Shown here one piece after another: positions 30,787 to 40,439 of a stretch of 64,000 bases of DNA (positions within the stretch are counted from its first letter, which is position 1; each line of letters opens with the position of its first letter). Made by a program: the position numbers and the translations under genes. Source of the DNA: Nocardioides houyundeii. Its GTDB lineage: Bacteria > Actinomycetota > Actinomycetes > Propionibacteriales > Nocardioidaceae. The stretch covers positions 372,001 to 436,000 of the forward strand of contig NZ_CP025581.1 of NCBI RefSeq assembly GCF_002865585.1, in the 5' to 3' direction. The notes under the pieces were generated by a model that was not told the DNA's origin, made no database searches, and saw only the letters and a list, made by a program, of their open reading frames with translations.

Positions 30787-31377
30787 TCAGGCCTGCTCGG
30801 GTCGCCGCCGGCGGCCCGGCCACCAACGCCGGGACCGCGGCTGCTGCGCCGCCCGGAGCGCGGCCAGGGCCTGGCGCTGGGCCTCGCGCCGCGCCGTACG
30901 CCGCTCGCGCCAGCGCTCGACCTCGAGGTCGGGGTCGCGGGGCCGGGTGATCATCGGCGGGCCGGGCATCGGCCCCGCGGGCGGGGTGTAGAGCGCGGTC
31001 CGGACGGCCGCGTTGAACTCGGCGACCCGCTGCCGCACGCCCTCCTCGGTCGTCACCCGGTCGAGCTGGTCGTCGAGCTCGGCGTCCTCGCGCCGGATCG
31101 CCAGGGCGGGCGGCAGCACCGAGATCTGCTCCCGCTCCACCAGCTTCTTGACCCACCAGTCCGGGTCGTGCTCGGCACCGAGGTCCGAGATCGGTCTCCC
31201 GGCCCCGGGCAGGTCGGCGAAGTCGCCGCGCTGCACTGCCTGCTGGATCTGCAGCTCGACCCACGAGCCCTGGTTGGCGATCCGCTGCTCGGCGGCGTCC
31301 CGGCCGGTGCGCCGGTCCCGAGCCCGGGCAGGCCGCGGAGGCCGCTCCGGTCCGCGCGGTTCGGAGTCCGTCATCAC
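30787..31377 (-). CDS. DUF1992 (DnaJ-C28-like conserved domain) protein
   Basis: The 196-residue protein carries DUF1992, also seen in DNAJC28, but no J domain: [37 protein letters not shown] and [19 protein letters not shown] (about 30-95). An N-terminal basic stretch and a C-terminal Arg-rich tail ([14 protein letters not shown]) flank it. Function is unknown. A GGAGGTGGG ribosome site precedes ATGATG. It stands alone, leftward, between the lyase pair and an MFS gene. Confidence 0.82.
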   Translation of the reverse strand: MMTDSEPRGPERPPRPARARDRRTGRDAAEQRIANQGSWVELQIQQAVQRGDFADLPGAGRPISDLGAEHDPDWWVKKLVEREQISVLPPALAIRREDAELDDQLDRVTTEEGVRQRVAEFNAAVRTALYTPPAGPMPGPPMITRPRDPDLEVERWRERRTARREAQRQALAALRAAQQPRSRRWWPGRRRRPEQA

Positions 31378-31422
31378 CCACCTCCTGCCGCGTCCAGCGT
31401 ACGGAACCGGAGAAGGCCGGGC

Positions 31423-32889
31423 TCAGATGCCGGGCAGCACCTCGGTGGAGTCCGAGGGGTGCTCGAACACGTGCTTGGGGGCCAGCAGCAGCCCGCAGGC
31501 GGCCAGCACGGCGGCCAGCGAGCAGACCGACCACACCGTCAGGTAGCCCAGCAGGGGCGCGGCTCCGGCCTGCGGCTCGGCGAGGGAGCCGGTGGAGGCG
31601 AGCGCGATGGCGAAGATCGAGGAGGCGATGGCCCCGCCGACGGTCTTGGTCGCGTTCGTCATCCCGGTGGCGAAGCCGGTGCGCTCGGGTGGTGCCGCGG
31701 CGGCGGCCGCCGCCGGCAGGGCGGCGACCAGGGCGCCGGAGCCGAGGCCCGCCACCCCCATGTTGACCATGGCCTGCACCGTGGTGTCGTGGAAGGGCAG
31801 CCACAGCGCGTAGCCCAGGGCCACCAGCACCGCCCCCAGGACCAGGGCGTTGTGGGCGCCGAACCAGCGTGAGGTGAGCGGCAGGGTGAAGGCGCCCACT
31901 GCCAGGCTCACCACGTAGAGGCCGATCAGGGTGGAGACGAAGCCGGCGTCGGCGCCCAGTCCGTAGCCGACGACGTCGGGGTCGGTGCGCGCGAAGGTGG
32001 ACATCGGGATCTGTGCCCCCAGCACGGAGAAGCCGAAGAGGAAGGCGGTCAGCTGGATCGGCCACTGCGCCGCGGTGGCGAGCAGCCGCACGTCGACCAG
32101 CGGCTCGGCGAGGCGGGCCGAGTGCCGCCAGAACGGGACCAGCACCAGCACACCGGCCAGGATCAGCAGCCACGCCAGGAACGAGCCGGGCCCCTCCAGC
32201 CGGATGACCATCAGCCCCGCCATCGCCAGGCCGAGGGCGGTGGTGATGAGAGCGAAGCCGCGCCAGTCGATGCCGCCGCGGCCGGTGCCGGGCAGGTCCT
32301 CGATGCCGAGCCAGATGATGCCGAGGCAGGCCGTCACCACGATGGCCGGCAGCGAGAGCAGCGCCGGCATCGACCAGGACTCGACCAGGGCGCCGCTGGT
32401 CAGGGCGCCGATGATGACGCTCAGCTCCAGGGCCCCCACCAGGATGCCCGCCGCGCGCCGGGTGAGCTGCGCCTGGCGACCGGAGTCGGCGGTGCGGCGG
32501 TAGACGATCGCGACCTCGATGGGCAGCCACACGACGTAGGCGCCCTGCAGTGCCCAGCCGATGAGGAAGGTGGTGAAGGAGGGAGCCAGTACCAGGATCC
32601 AGGAGCCGATCGCGGTGACGGCCGTGGAGAGCAGCAGCACCTTCTTGTGCCCGACCAGGTCGGCCAGCCGCGCCAGCAGCGGCACGCAGAGGGCCGAGAC
32701 GATCAGCTGCGCGGCCTCGAACCAGTTGACGTCGGCGTCGCCGATCGACAGGTGCTCGGCGATGTCGGTGAAGATCGGGGTGTAGAAGCCCTGGAGGATG
32801 CCGCTGGCGAACTCCACCGCCACCAGAAAGCCCACCACCAGGGTGAGGCTGTGGGCGGTGGAGGGCCTCGCGTCGCTGGCTTGACTCAT
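31423..32889 (-). CDS. MFS transporter
   Basis: The 488-residue protein has about 12-14 membrane helices and MFS motifs: LLARLADLVGHKKVLLLST (motif A, between helices 2 and 3) and a TTALGLAMAGLMVIRLEG segment after a cytoplasmic loop. The long form with two extra helices suggests a DHA2/EmrB-like drug exporter, but substrate is unknown. Its ATG overlaps the stop of the M20 peptidase gene by one base (TGATG), so the two form an operon. A frame open far upstream under the mrp genes is antisense shadow. Confidence 0.88.
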   Translation of the reverse strand: MSQASDARPSTAHSLTLVVGFLVAVEFASGILQGFYTPIFTDIAEHLSIGDADVNWFEAAQLIVSALCVPLLARLADLVGHKKVLLLSTAVTAIGSWILVLAPSFTTFLIGWALQGAYVVWLPIEVAIVYRRTADSGRQAQLTRRAAGILVGALELSVIIGALTSGALVESWSMPALLSLPAIVVTACLGIIWLGIEDLPGTGRGGIDWRGFALITTALGLAMAGLMVIRLEGPGSFLAWLLILAGVLVLVPFWRHSARLAEPLVDVRLLATAAQWPIQLTAFLFGFSVLGAQIPMSTFARTDPDVVGYGLGADAGFVSTLIGLYVVSLAVGAFTLPLTSRWFGAHNALVLGAVLVALGYALWLPFHDTTVQAMVNMGVAGLGSGALVAALPAAAAAAAPPERTGFATGMTNATKTVGGAIASSIFAIALASTGSLAEPQAGAAPLLGYLTVWSVCSLAAVLAACGLLLAPKHVFEHPSDSTEVLPGI

Positions 32890-34250
32890 CAGCGGATCCT
32901 CTCGATCAGGGTGGTGTACCAGCGCACGCCGTCGACCAGGTCGTCCAGGCCGATGCGCTCGTCGAAGGAGTGGATCGACTCCCGCTGCGCCTTGCTCATC
33001 CGGAACGGGGCGAAGCGGTAGACGCGCTCGCAGATCTCGGTGAAGTGCCGGCTGTCGGTGGCGGCCATCATCACGTACGGCGACGCCACCGCATCGGGGA
33101 AGACCTCGGCGATCGTGGCCTCCAGCAGGGCGAACGCCGGGTCGTCGAGGAAGGGCGAGATCGGGCTGGGCTCGCCGGACTCGATGACGTCGATGTGCAC
33201 GTGCTCGTCGTCGACGGCCCTGCGCAGGTGGGACAGCACCCCGGCCACGGTGTCGCCGACCATGATCCGCACGTTGACGCCGGCCCGGGCCTGCGCCGCG
33301 ATCACGTTGAGCGCCGGCGAGCCGGACAAGGTGGTGACCGCGGCCGTGGTCCGGGTCATCGCCGCGGACTCGGGGCCGGCGGCCACCAGCGCCCGGGTCA
33401 GGACGGGGGCGATCCGCGAGCCGTGGGCCATCACCGGTCGCAGCGCCCGCGGGGCGTGCGGGGCGAGCCGGCGCAGCAGCTCCACGGTGGGGGCGGGCAG
33501 GCTCGCGGCGAACGGCGTCCGCTCCAGCCGCATGATGGCTCGGGCTATCCGGGCCGTGGGCCCCATCCGGGCCGGGGTCGAGGCGTGGCCGCCGCGGCCC
33601 TCGGCGCGCAGCTCGACGGAGGTGACGCCCTTCTCGGTGACGCCGACGACCGCGACCGGCGTGGTGACGCCGGGGAACGCGCCGGAGGCGACCGCGCCGC
33701 CCTCGTCGACCACGAACCACGGGTGCACGCCGCGCTCGGTGAGCACCCGGACGGCCTCCTGGGCGGTGGCGCCCATCACCTCCTCGTCGCAGCCGAAGGA
33801 GAGCCAGAGGTCCTGGGCGGGGGTGAAGCCGCGTTCCAGCAGGGTCTCCACCGCCTCGCAGATCCCCACCACGCAGCCCTTGTCGTCCAGGGTGCCGCGG
33901 CCCCAGAGCTGGCCGTCGGCGATGACCCCGTCGAAGGCCGGGTGGGTCCAGGTCCCCTCCACAGGTACGACGTCCAGGTGGGCCATCAGCACCACCGGCC
34001 GCGCGTCGTCGGCTCCGGCCCAGCGGAAGAGCAGGCCGTGCGAGCCGACGCGGGTGAGCTCGAGCCGCTGGTGCAGCAGCGGGAACTGGCGCTCCAGCTC
34101 GACCAGCAGGGCGTCGAAGGCCGCGACGTCGACCAGCGCCGGGTCGCGGTCGGAGACGGTGGGCAGGCGGACCAGGGCCTGCAGCTTGGAGACCGCCCGG
34201 TGTGGGGCGGGCCGGGCGGGGCCGGCGGTGTCCGGTGCGGCGTGATCCAT
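32889..34250 (-). CDS. M20-family metallopeptidase
   Basis: The 453-residue di-zinc hydrolase resembles carboxypeptidase S / succinyl-diaminopimelate desuccinylase-like proteins. Metal and catalytic residues are visible: VVLMAHLDVVPVEG (His and Asp), WGRGTLDDKG (bridging Asp), FGCDEEVMGA (catalytic Glu pair), WFVVDEGG, a dimerisation lid, and the C-terminal ATDSRHFTEI with the last His ligand. It cleaves an amide or peptide bond in the cytosol; substrate unknown. Coupling to an MFS gene suggests that substrate or product is transported. Confidence 0.88.
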   Translation of the reverse strand: MDHAAPDTAGPARPAPHRAVSKLQALVRLPTVSDRDPALVDVAAFDALLVELERQFPLLHQRLELTRVGSHGLLFRWAGADDARPVVLMAHLDVVPVEGTWTHPAFDGVIADGQLWGRGTLDDKGCVVGICEAVETLLERGFTPAQDLWLSFGCDEEVMGATAQEAVRVLTERGVHPWFVVDEGGAVASGAFPGVTTPVAVVGVTEKGVTSVELRAEGRGGHASTPARMGPTARIARAIMRLERTPFAASLPAPTVELLRRLAPHAPRALRPVMAHGSRIAPVLTRALVAAGPESAAMTRTTAAVTTLSGSPALNVIAAQARAGVNVRIMVGDTVAGVLSHLRRAVDDEHVHIDVIESGEPSPISPFLDDPAFALLEATIAEVFPDAVASPYVMMAATDSRHFTEICERVYRFAPFRMSKAQRESIHSFDERIGLDDLVDGVRWYTTLIERIR

Positions 34251-34383
34251 GGAGGGACCCTAGAGGGGCCACGCTCTGGCGTCGTCCGTGGTCCGCACCG
34301 TCACGTAGAATGGCCCCCGCAGCACCGACCACGACCAGACCATCAGGCCCTGTCTCCCCGGCAGGGCGCCCAGGGGCCTCTTC

Positions 34384-37263
34384 TTGCTGATCTTGCTCGC
34401 CGCGCTCTTCGGCTTGGCCGCGGTGTGCCCGTGGCTGGTCCAGGCGATGGGTCGACGGGCGTTCCTGCCCGTGGCCGTCGTACCGCTGGCGGGGACGGCC
34501 TGGCTGGCCACCCAGGTCACTGCCGTCGCCGACGGCGAGGTGCTCACCGAGGTGCACCCCTGGGTGGGGAGCATCGGCGTCGACCTGGCGTTCGCCCTGG
34601 GACCCCTGCAGTGGCTGATGGCCGTCATCGTGCTGGGGATCGGCAGCGTGGTGCTGGCCTACTGCGCCTGGTACTTCCACGACGACAGCCTGGGGGTGCC
34701 CCGCTTCGCGGCCGTGCTGGTTGCCTTCGTCGCCGCGATGCTCGGCCTGGTGCTGGCCGACGACCTGCTGCTGACCTACGTCTTCTGGGAGCTGACCACG
34801 GTCTTCTCCTTCCTGCTCATCGGGCACGACCCGGCCCGGCGCAGCAGCCGCCAGGCGGCGATCCAGGCGCTGGTGGTCACCACGCTGGGCGGGCTGGCGA
34901 TGCTCGTCGGCATGCTGGTGCTGGGCCAGAGCGCCGGCACCTACCGGACCAGCGAGATCCTGGCCGACCCCCCGGGCGGCGTCGCGGTCGTGGTCGCGGT
35001 GCAGCTGCTGCTGGTCGGCGCGATCAGCAAGTCGGCCCTGGTGCCGTTCCACTTCTGGCTGCCCGCCGCGATGGCCGCGCCGACCCCGGTCAGCGCGTAC
35101 CTGCACGCCGCGTCGATGGTGAAGGCCGGGGTCTTCCTGGTCGCGCTGATGGCGCCGGCGTTCGGCGACGTCGCCGGCTTCCGGGAGGTCCTGGTCGCCC
35201 TGGGCCTGGTGACGATGCTGCTCGGCGGCCTGCGGGCGCTGCGCCAGCACGACCTCAAGCTGCTGCTGGCCTACGGCACCGTGAGTCAGCTCGGGTTCCT
35301 GATGCTGGTCCTGGGGCTCGGCACCCGGAGCGCGATGCTGGCCGGGCTCGGGCTGCTGCTGGCCCACGCGCTGTTCAAGGCCACCCTGTTCCTGGTGGTC
35401 GGGATCATCGACCGCACCACCGGGACCCGCGACCTGCGCCGGCTCACCGGGCTGCGTCGCCGGATGCCGTGGGTGACCGGCGCCGCCGTGGTGGCCGCCG
35501 CGTCGATGGCCGGGCTGCCGCCGCTGCTGGGCTACGTGGCCAAGGAGAGCGTCTTCGTCGCGCTCGTCGACGTCGCCCGCGAGGGCGACGGCACCGGCCT
35601 GGGCGGACCGCTCGGCTGGGTGGTGCTGGTCGGGGTGGTGCTGGGCTCCGCGCTGACCGTGGCCTACTCGGCCCGCTTCGTCTGGGGCGCCTTCGCCGAC
35701 CGCGACGTCGAGGAGAAGCTGACGGTGCGCCGGGTCCCCCCGGGCTTCGTCGCCGGCCCGGTGCTGCTGGCCGCCCTGACGGTGCTGCTGGCGTTCTTCG
35801 CCCACCCGATCACCGAGCTCCTCGCTCCGTACGTCGACCTGTTGCCGCCCGGCGTGCACCACGCCGAGCTGGCGCTGTGGCACGGCGTGGGACTGCCGCT
35901 GGCCTGCACGGCGGTGGCGGTGCTGCTGGGCCTGGCCCTGCACCTGGCCCGTGGGCCGTTCGCGCACCTCCAGGCCGGCTTCGCCCACGACCTCAGCCTC
36001 GACCGCGCCTACCGGGGCGGGATGCGGCTGCTGGACCGCACCGCCGTCGAGGTCACCGCGGTCGTGCAGCGGGGCTCCGCGGCGGCGTACCTGGGGATCA
36101 TCCTGGTGGTGGTCATCGTGGCTCCCGGCTCGACGCTGATCGGCGCCTGGGACGACATGCGCGTGCGTGCCTGGGACACTCCGGCCCAGGCCGTGATCGG
36201 CGTGGTCATCGTGGCCGCGGCGCTGATGGCGGCCCGGTCCCGGCGGCGGCTGCGCGCGGTGCTGCTCGCCGGCGCCACCGGCTACGGCACCGCGGTCCTG
36301 TTCGTGCTGCACGGCGCCCCCGACCTCGCCCTGACCCAGGTGCTGGTGGAGACCCTCACCGTCGTGGTCTTCGTGCTCGCGCTGCGCCGCCTGCCGGAGT
36401 ACTTCTCCGACCGGCCGCTGACCCGGCAGCGCTTCTGGCGGATGGCGCTCGGCGCCGGCGTCGGGCTGGTCGCCGCCGGCTTCATGATCGTCGGCTCCGG
36501 GGCGCGCGTGGCCGAGCCGGTCTCCGCCGTCCTGCCCGAGCTGGCGGTCGACTACGGCGGCGGCAAGAACATCGTCAACGTCATCCTGGTCGACGTCCGG
36601 GCCTGGGACACCCTCGGGGAGATCTCGGTGCTGGTGGCTGCGGCGACCGGGGTGGCCAGCCTGATCTTCATCGACGCTCGGGGCGCCGGCATCCGGCGCG
36701 TGCACGAGATCCGCTACCCGGCGGCGGTGCAGAAGCAGCCCACCGGGGGCGGTCGCCGGGTGTGGCTCGCGGCGCCGCGGACCCTGCCGCCGGAGAGCCG
36801 CTCGATCATCTTCGAGGTGATCACCCGACTGATCTTCCACACCATCATCGTGTTCTCCGTCTACCTGCTGCTGGCCGGCCACAACGCTCCCGGCGGCGGG
36901 TTCGCGGCCGGGATGGCGGCCGGACTGGCCCTGGTCATCCGCTACCTGGCCGGGGGCCGCTACGAGCTGGACGAGGCCGCGCCCGTGGACGCGGGCCGAC
37001 TGATCGGCGGCGGCCTCGCGGTCGCCGCGCTGGCGGCGCTGCTGCCGCTGGCCTTCGGCGGCGACGTGCTGCAGTCGGCCGTGGTCGACCTGCACCTGCC
37101 GCTGCTGGGCGACCTGCACCTGGTCACCTCGGTGCTCTTCGACGTGGGCGTCTACCTGGTGGTGATCGGGCTGGTCCTGGACCTGCTGCGGGCGCTGGGC
37201 TCCCAGATCGACCGCCAGGTGATCCGGGAACGCCGTACCGCCGAGGAGGCCCGACAGTCATGA
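34384..37263 (+). CDS. mrpA: Na+/H+ antiporter Mrp subunit A fused with subunit B
   Basis: The 959-residue protein contains an NADH-dehydrogenase-5-like proton channel (about 1-640) with FWLPAAMAAPTPVSAYLHAA, MVKAGVFLVALM, YGTVSQLGFLMLVLGLG and HALFKATLFLVVG. The MrpA C-terminal region follows (LFVLHGAPDLALTQVLVETL; WDTLGEISVLVAAATGVASLI). From about 800 on it carries an MnhB domain (IIFEVITRLIFHTIIVFSVY; LLAGHNAPGGGFAAGMAAGL). It is the core of the multi-subunit antiporter that exports Na+ and admits H+. The start is TTG at 34384, with TAGAAT (34306-34311) as a possible -10. Its stop overlaps mrpC. Confidence 0.92.
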   Translation: MLILLAALFGLAAVCPWLVQAMGRRAFLPVAVVPLAGTAWLATQVTAVADGEVLTEVHPWVGSIGVDLAFALGPLQWLMAVIVLGIGSVVLAYCAWYFHDDSLGVPRFAAVLVAFVAAMLGLVLADDLLLTYVFWELTTVFSFLLIGHDPARRSSRQAAIQALVVTTLGGLAMLVGMLVLGQSAGTYRTSEILADPPGGVAVVVAVQLLLVGAISKSALVPFHFWLPAAMAAPTPVSAYLHAASMVKAGVFLVALMAPAFGDVAGFREVLVALGLVTMLLGGLRALRQHDLKLLLAYGTVSQLGFLMLVLGLGTRSAMLAGLGLLLAHALFKATLFLVVGIIDRTTGTRDLRRLTGLRRRMPWVTGAAVVAAASMAGLPPLLGYVAKESVFVALVDVAREGDGTGLGGPLGWVVLVGVVLGSALTVAYSARFVWGAFADRDVEEKLTVRRVPPGFVAGPVLLAALTVLLAFFAHPITELLAPYVDLLPPGVHHAELALWHGVGLPLACTAVAVLLGLALHLARGPFAHLQAGFAHDLSLDRAYRGGMRLLDRTAVEVTAVVQRGSAAAYLGIILVVVIVAPGSTLIGAWDDMRVRAWDTPAQAVIGVVIVAAALMAARSRRRLRAVLLAGATGYGTAVLFVLHGAPDLALTQVLVETLTVVVFVLALRRLPEYFSDRPLTRQRFWRMALGAGVGLVAAGFMIVGSGARVAEPVSAVLPELAVDYGGGKNIVNVILVDVRAWDTLGEISVLVAAATGVASLIFIDARGAGIRRVHEIRYPAAVQKQPTGGGRRVWLAAPRTLPPESRSIIFEVITRLIFHTIIVFSVYLLLAGHNAPGGGFAAGMAAGLALVIRYLAGGRYELDEAAPVDAGRLIGGGLAVAALAALLPLAFGGDVLQSAVVDLHLPLLGDLHLVTSVLFDVGVYLVVIGLVLDLLRALGSQIDRQVIRERRTAEEARQS

Positions 37264-37787
37264 CCGACGTCAACCTGACCCTGGTGATCATCTCCTCGTC
37301 CCTGCTCGCCTGCGGCGTCTACCTGCTTCTGGAGCGCAGCCTGTCGCGGGTGCTGGTCGGCCTGGTGATGATGGGCAACGGGGTGAGCATCGCCTTCCTG
37401 GTGGCCGGTGGACCCACCGGTGACCCCCCGATCGCCGGCCGCGGAGACACCGCCGACATGGCCGACCCGCTGCCGCAGGCGATGGTGCTGACCGCCATCG
37501 TGATCACCCTGGCCACCACCGCCTTCGTCCTGGCCATGGCCTACCGCAGCTGGCAGCTCAACGGGCACGACGACGTCCAGGACGACGCCGAGGACGCCCT
37601 GATCCGACGGTTGGCCACCATGGACGTCACCTCCGACTCCTACGACGCCTCCTCCGACGAGGGAGACCCGGACCAGGAGCTCGCGAGCGACTTCGCCGAG
37701 GGCGAGCTCGCCGCCGAGCAGGCGGAGCAGGCAGAACAGGCAGCTCAGGCAGATCAGGCAGACGGCGAGCAGGAGACCCGCACATGA
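37260..37787 (+). CDS. mrpC: Na+/H+ antiporter Mrp subunit C with acidic C-terminal extension
   Basis: The first ~105 residues are a normal NuoK-like subunit with three helices: LTLVIISSSLLACGVYLLLE, RVLVGLVMMGNGVSIAFLVA and PLPQAMVLTAIVITLATTAF. About 70 extra residues follow, rich in Asp, Glu, Gln and Ala and ending in a heptad-like EQAEQAEQAAQADQADGEQE stretch. Family members are usually about 110-130 residues, so the tail is unusual and probably cytoplasmic. ATGA overlaps join it to mrpA and mrpD. Confidence 0.92.
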   Translation: MTDVNLTLVIISSSLLACGVYLLLERSLSRVLVGLVMMGNGVSIAFLVAGGPTGDPPIAGRGDTADMADPLPQAMVLTAIVITLATTAFVLAMAYRSWQLNGHDDVQDDAEDALIRRLATMDVTSDSYDASSDEGDPDQELASDFAEGELAAEQAEQAEQAAQADQADGEQETRT

Positions 37788-39481
37788 GCTGGCTCGTCCC
37801 CCTTCCCGTCGCCCTGCCGCTGCTGGGTGCCGGCCTGTCCCTGGTGCTGGCCCACCAGCCCCGCGCCCAGCGGTGGCTGAGCGCGGCAGTGCTGACCGCG
37901 ATGGTGGTGGTGGCCGCGCTCCTGCTGGTGGCCGCCGACCGCGACGGGCCGCAGACGCTGTGGGTCGGCGGCTGGCCCGAGACCGTCGGCATCGTGCTCG
38001 TCGCGGACCGGCTCTCGGCGCTGATGCTGCTGGTCAGCGCGGTGGTGACGCTCGCGGTGCTGAGCTACTCCATCGGGCAGGGCATGGTCGAGGACGAGGA
38101 GGGCGCGCCGCTGTCGGTGTACCACCCGACGTTCCTGGTGCTGGTGGCCGGAGTGGCCAACGCCTTCCTGGCCGGCGACCTGTTCAACCTGTTCGTCAGC
38201 TTCGAGATGCTGCTCTTCTCCAGCTACGTGCTGCTCACCCTCGGCGGCACCATCACCCGGATCCGCGCCGGGACGATCTACGTGCTGGTCAACCTGCTCT
38301 CCTCCACCCTGTTCCTGATCTCCCTGGCCGTGGTCTATGCCGCCACGGGCACCCTCACGCTGGCGCACCTGGCCCAGCGGATCGCCGACCTGCCCGACCA
38401 CGTCTCGCTGATGCTGCAGCTGCTGCTGCTGCTCACCACGTTCGCGATCAAGGCCGCGATCTTCCCGCTCTCCTTCTGGCTGCCCGACAGCTATCCCACC
38501 GCACCCGCCCCGGTCACCGCCGTCTTCGCCGGACTGCTCACCAAGGTCGGCGTCTACGCGATCCTGCGGATGCAGACGCTGCTGTTCCCCGACAGCCGGC
38601 TCACCGGCCTGCTGCTGTGGGCGGCCCTGTTCACCCTGGTCATCGGCATCCTGGGAGCCATCGCACAGTCGGACATCAAGCGGATGCTCTCCTTCACCCT
38701 GGTCAGCCACATCGGCTACCTGGTGCTCGGCATCGCGCTGGGCGGCGAGCTGGGCGTCGCGGCCACCATCTTCTACGTCGTGCACCACATCACCGTGCAG
38801 ACCGCGCTCTTCCTGGTCATCGGGCTGGTGGAGCGGCGGGCGGGCAGCACCTCGCTGGTCCGGATCGGCGGGCTGGCCCGGCTCTCGCCGCTGGTGGCCG
38901 TGCTGTTCTTCATCCCCGCGATGAACCTGGCCGGGATCCCGCCCTTCTCCGGCTTCATCGGCAAGGTGGGACTGCTCCAGGCCGCCGAGGCCAACGGCAG
39001 CCCCCTGGCCTGGGTGCTGGTGGCCGCCGGGGTGCTGACCAGCCTGCTCACCCTGTACGCCGTGGCCAAGACCTGGGCGGTGGCGTTCTGGCGCACCCCG
39101 CTGGAGGCCCACGAGGCACTGGAGGCGATCGTCGAGGTCGACGCCGATCCGCTGCCCGGGCACGACACCGCGCCCGTGGCGCAGCACAAGGGGCACGTGC
39201 ACACCGTCACCGGCACCATCTCGCGCCAGACGCTGGAGGACGCGCGCAGGCTCGCCGACGAGGGGGAGCCGGACCGCGACTTCTACGAGCTGATCGAGGC
39301 CGGTGACGACACCGAGCACATGCCGGCCAGCATGGTGCTGCCCGCCGCCGGGCTCGTCGCGGCCACGGTCGCGCTCACCGTCATCGCCGGGCCGCTGTAC
39401 GCCCTGAGCGACCGCGCGGCCCACGACCTGCTGGACCGGTCGCCGTACATCGAGTCGGTGCTGGGAGGTGGACAGCCATGA
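37784..39481 (+). CDS. mrpD: Na+/H+ antiporter Mrp subunit D
   Basis: The 565-residue NuoN/M-like subunit has about 14 helices. Conserved features are VANAFLAGDLFNLFVSFEML (Glu in helix 5), TFAIKAAIFPLSFWLPDSYP (helix 7 Lys), TKVGVYAILRMQTL and MLSFTLVSHIGYLVLGIALG. A hydrophilic insert of about 70 residues before the last helix (about 450-515) contains VDADPLPGHDTAPVAQHKGH and several His residues. Mrp-D carries one of the proton paths and may also bind Na+. ATGA overlaps on both sides. Confidence 0.93.
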   Translation: MSWLVPLPVALPLLGAGLSLVLAHQPRAQRWLSAAVLTAMVVVAALLLVAADRDGPQTLWVGGWPETVGIVLVADRLSALMLLVSAVVTLAVLSYSIGQGMVEDEEGAPLSVYHPTFLVLVAGVANAFLAGDLFNLFVSFEMLLFSSYVLLTLGGTITRIRAGTIYVLVNLLSSTLFLISLAVVYAATGTLTLAHLAQRIADLPDHVSLMLQLLLLLTTFAIKAAIFPLSFWLPDSYPTAPAPVTAVFAGLLTKVGVYAILRMQTLLFPDSRLTGLLLWAALFTLVIGILGAIAQSDIKRMLSFTLVSHIGYLVLGIALGGELGVAATIFYVVHHITVQTALFLVIGLVERRAGSTSLVRIGGLARLSPLVAVLFFIPAMNLAGIPPFSGFIGKVGLLQAAEANGSPLAWVLVAAGVLTSLLTLYAVAKTWAVAFWRTPLEAHEALEAIVEVDADPLPGHDTAPVAQHKGHVHTVTGTISRQTLEDARRLADEGEPDRDFYELIEAGDDTEHMPASMVLPAAGLVAATVALTVIAGPLYALSDRAAHDLLDRSPYIESVLGGGQP

Positions 39482-40071
39482 GCCCGCAGCTGCGCACCCG
39501 GCGCGACGGCACCCGGCGACCCGCGCGCTACCGCGCGCTGCAGCCCGCCGCCCTGGTCTGGCTGACCCTAGTGTGGCTCGCGCTGTGGGGCGAGGTCTCG
39601 CCGATGCTGGTGGTCTCCGGCGTGCTGGTGGCCGTGCTGGCCTGCCTGGCCTTCCCGCTGCCCCCGATCGACTTCGGCTCCCGGGTGCGCCCGGCGCGCT
39701 TGGTCTACCTCCTCGCGCACTTCCTGGTCGACGTGGTCCGCGCCAGCATCGACGTGTCGCGGGTGGTGCTCCGGCGCCGCCCGGTGCGCAACGCGGTGGT
39801 GGCGGTCAACCTGGAGAGCTCCTCGGACTTCGTGCTCACCTCGGTGGCCGCGATGCTGTCCCTGGTGCCCGGCTCCATCGTGGTGGAGGCACGGCGCTCC
39901 ACCCACACGCTCTTCCTGCACGTGCTCGACGTCCCGGACCCCGCGGCCGCCGAGGCGTTCCGCGCCCAGGCGCTGGCGGTCGAGCAGCGGTTCCTGGCCG
40001 CCTTCCCGCCCAAGGCGGCGGCTGCCGAGCAGGACGCGCTCGGCTCGGCGCAGGGCGGTGGTCGGCCATGA
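39478..40071 (+). CDS. mrpE: Na+/H+ antiporter Mrp subunit E
   Basis: The 197-residue protein has two or three N-terminal helices (ALVWLTLVWLALWG, MLVVSGVLVAVLACLAFP), the RPARLVYLLAHFLVDVVRAS motif and the soluble domain with RNAVVAVNLESSSDFVLTSV and MLSLVPGSIVVE. These are diagnostic for MnhE/MrpE. The N-terminus is longer and more basic than usual, and the C-terminal 45 residues are Ala/Gln-rich. It overlaps mrpD and mrpF through ATGA. Confidence 0.92.
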   Translation: MSPQLRTRRDGTRRPARYRALQPAALVWLTLVWLALWGEVSPMLVVSGVLVAVLACLAFPLPPIDFGSRVRPARLVYLLAHFLVDVVRASIDVSRVVLRRRPVRNAVVAVNLESSSDFVLTSVAAMLSLVPGSIVVEARRSTHTLFLHVLDVPDPAAAEAFRAQALAVEQRFLAAFPPKAAAAEQDALGSAQGGGRP

Positions 40072-40439
40072 CGGTCGTGCTCGTCGTCGCCGCGTCGCTG
40101 CTCGGGATCGCCTCGATCCTGCTGGTGGTGCGCCTGACCATCGGTCCCACGATCCTGGACCGCAGCATGGCGCTGGACGTGATGATGGCGGTGATGGTCT
40201 GCGCGGTCGCCCTGTGGTCGGCGCACACCGACGAGGTGGACCTGCTCCCGATGCTGCTGGTGCTCAGCACCGTGGGGTTCGTGGGCTCGGTCGGCATCGC
40301 CCGCTACGCCAGCGGCGTGGACGACGTGGAGGCGGAGCTGAGCGCCGAGGACCCGGTCAGCGACCGCTCCGCCCACGAGCGTGACCGGGCCAGCGACGGG
40401 GCCCGCTACGGGGCCGACGACAGGGATGGTGAGCGATGA
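40068..40439 (+). CDS. mrpF: Na+/H+ antiporter Mrp subunit F
   Basis: The 123-residue protein has three helices typical of MrpF: VVLVVAASLLGIASILLVVR, the conserved RLTIGPTILDRSMALDVMMA with its Gly-Pro and Asp-Arg pair, and PMLLVLSTVGFVGSVGIARY. The last 35 residues are an Asp/Arg-rich hydrophilic tail (DPVSDRSAHERDRASDGARY) not found in short homologues. ATGA overlaps link it to mrpE and mrpG. Confidence 0.92.
   Translation: MTVVLVVAASLLGIASILLVVRLTIGPTILDRSMALDVMMAVMVCAVALWSAHTDEVDLLPMLLVLSTVGFVGSVGIARYASGVDDVEAELSAEDPVSDRSAHERDRASDGARYGADDRDGER

Noticed and set aside
32970..37260. Very long open frames opposite or out of phase with the mrp operon and M20 gene
   Set aside because: They are rich in Gly, Arg, Pro and Ala without domains, and they shadow well-supported genes. 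High GC makes stop codons rare in such frames.
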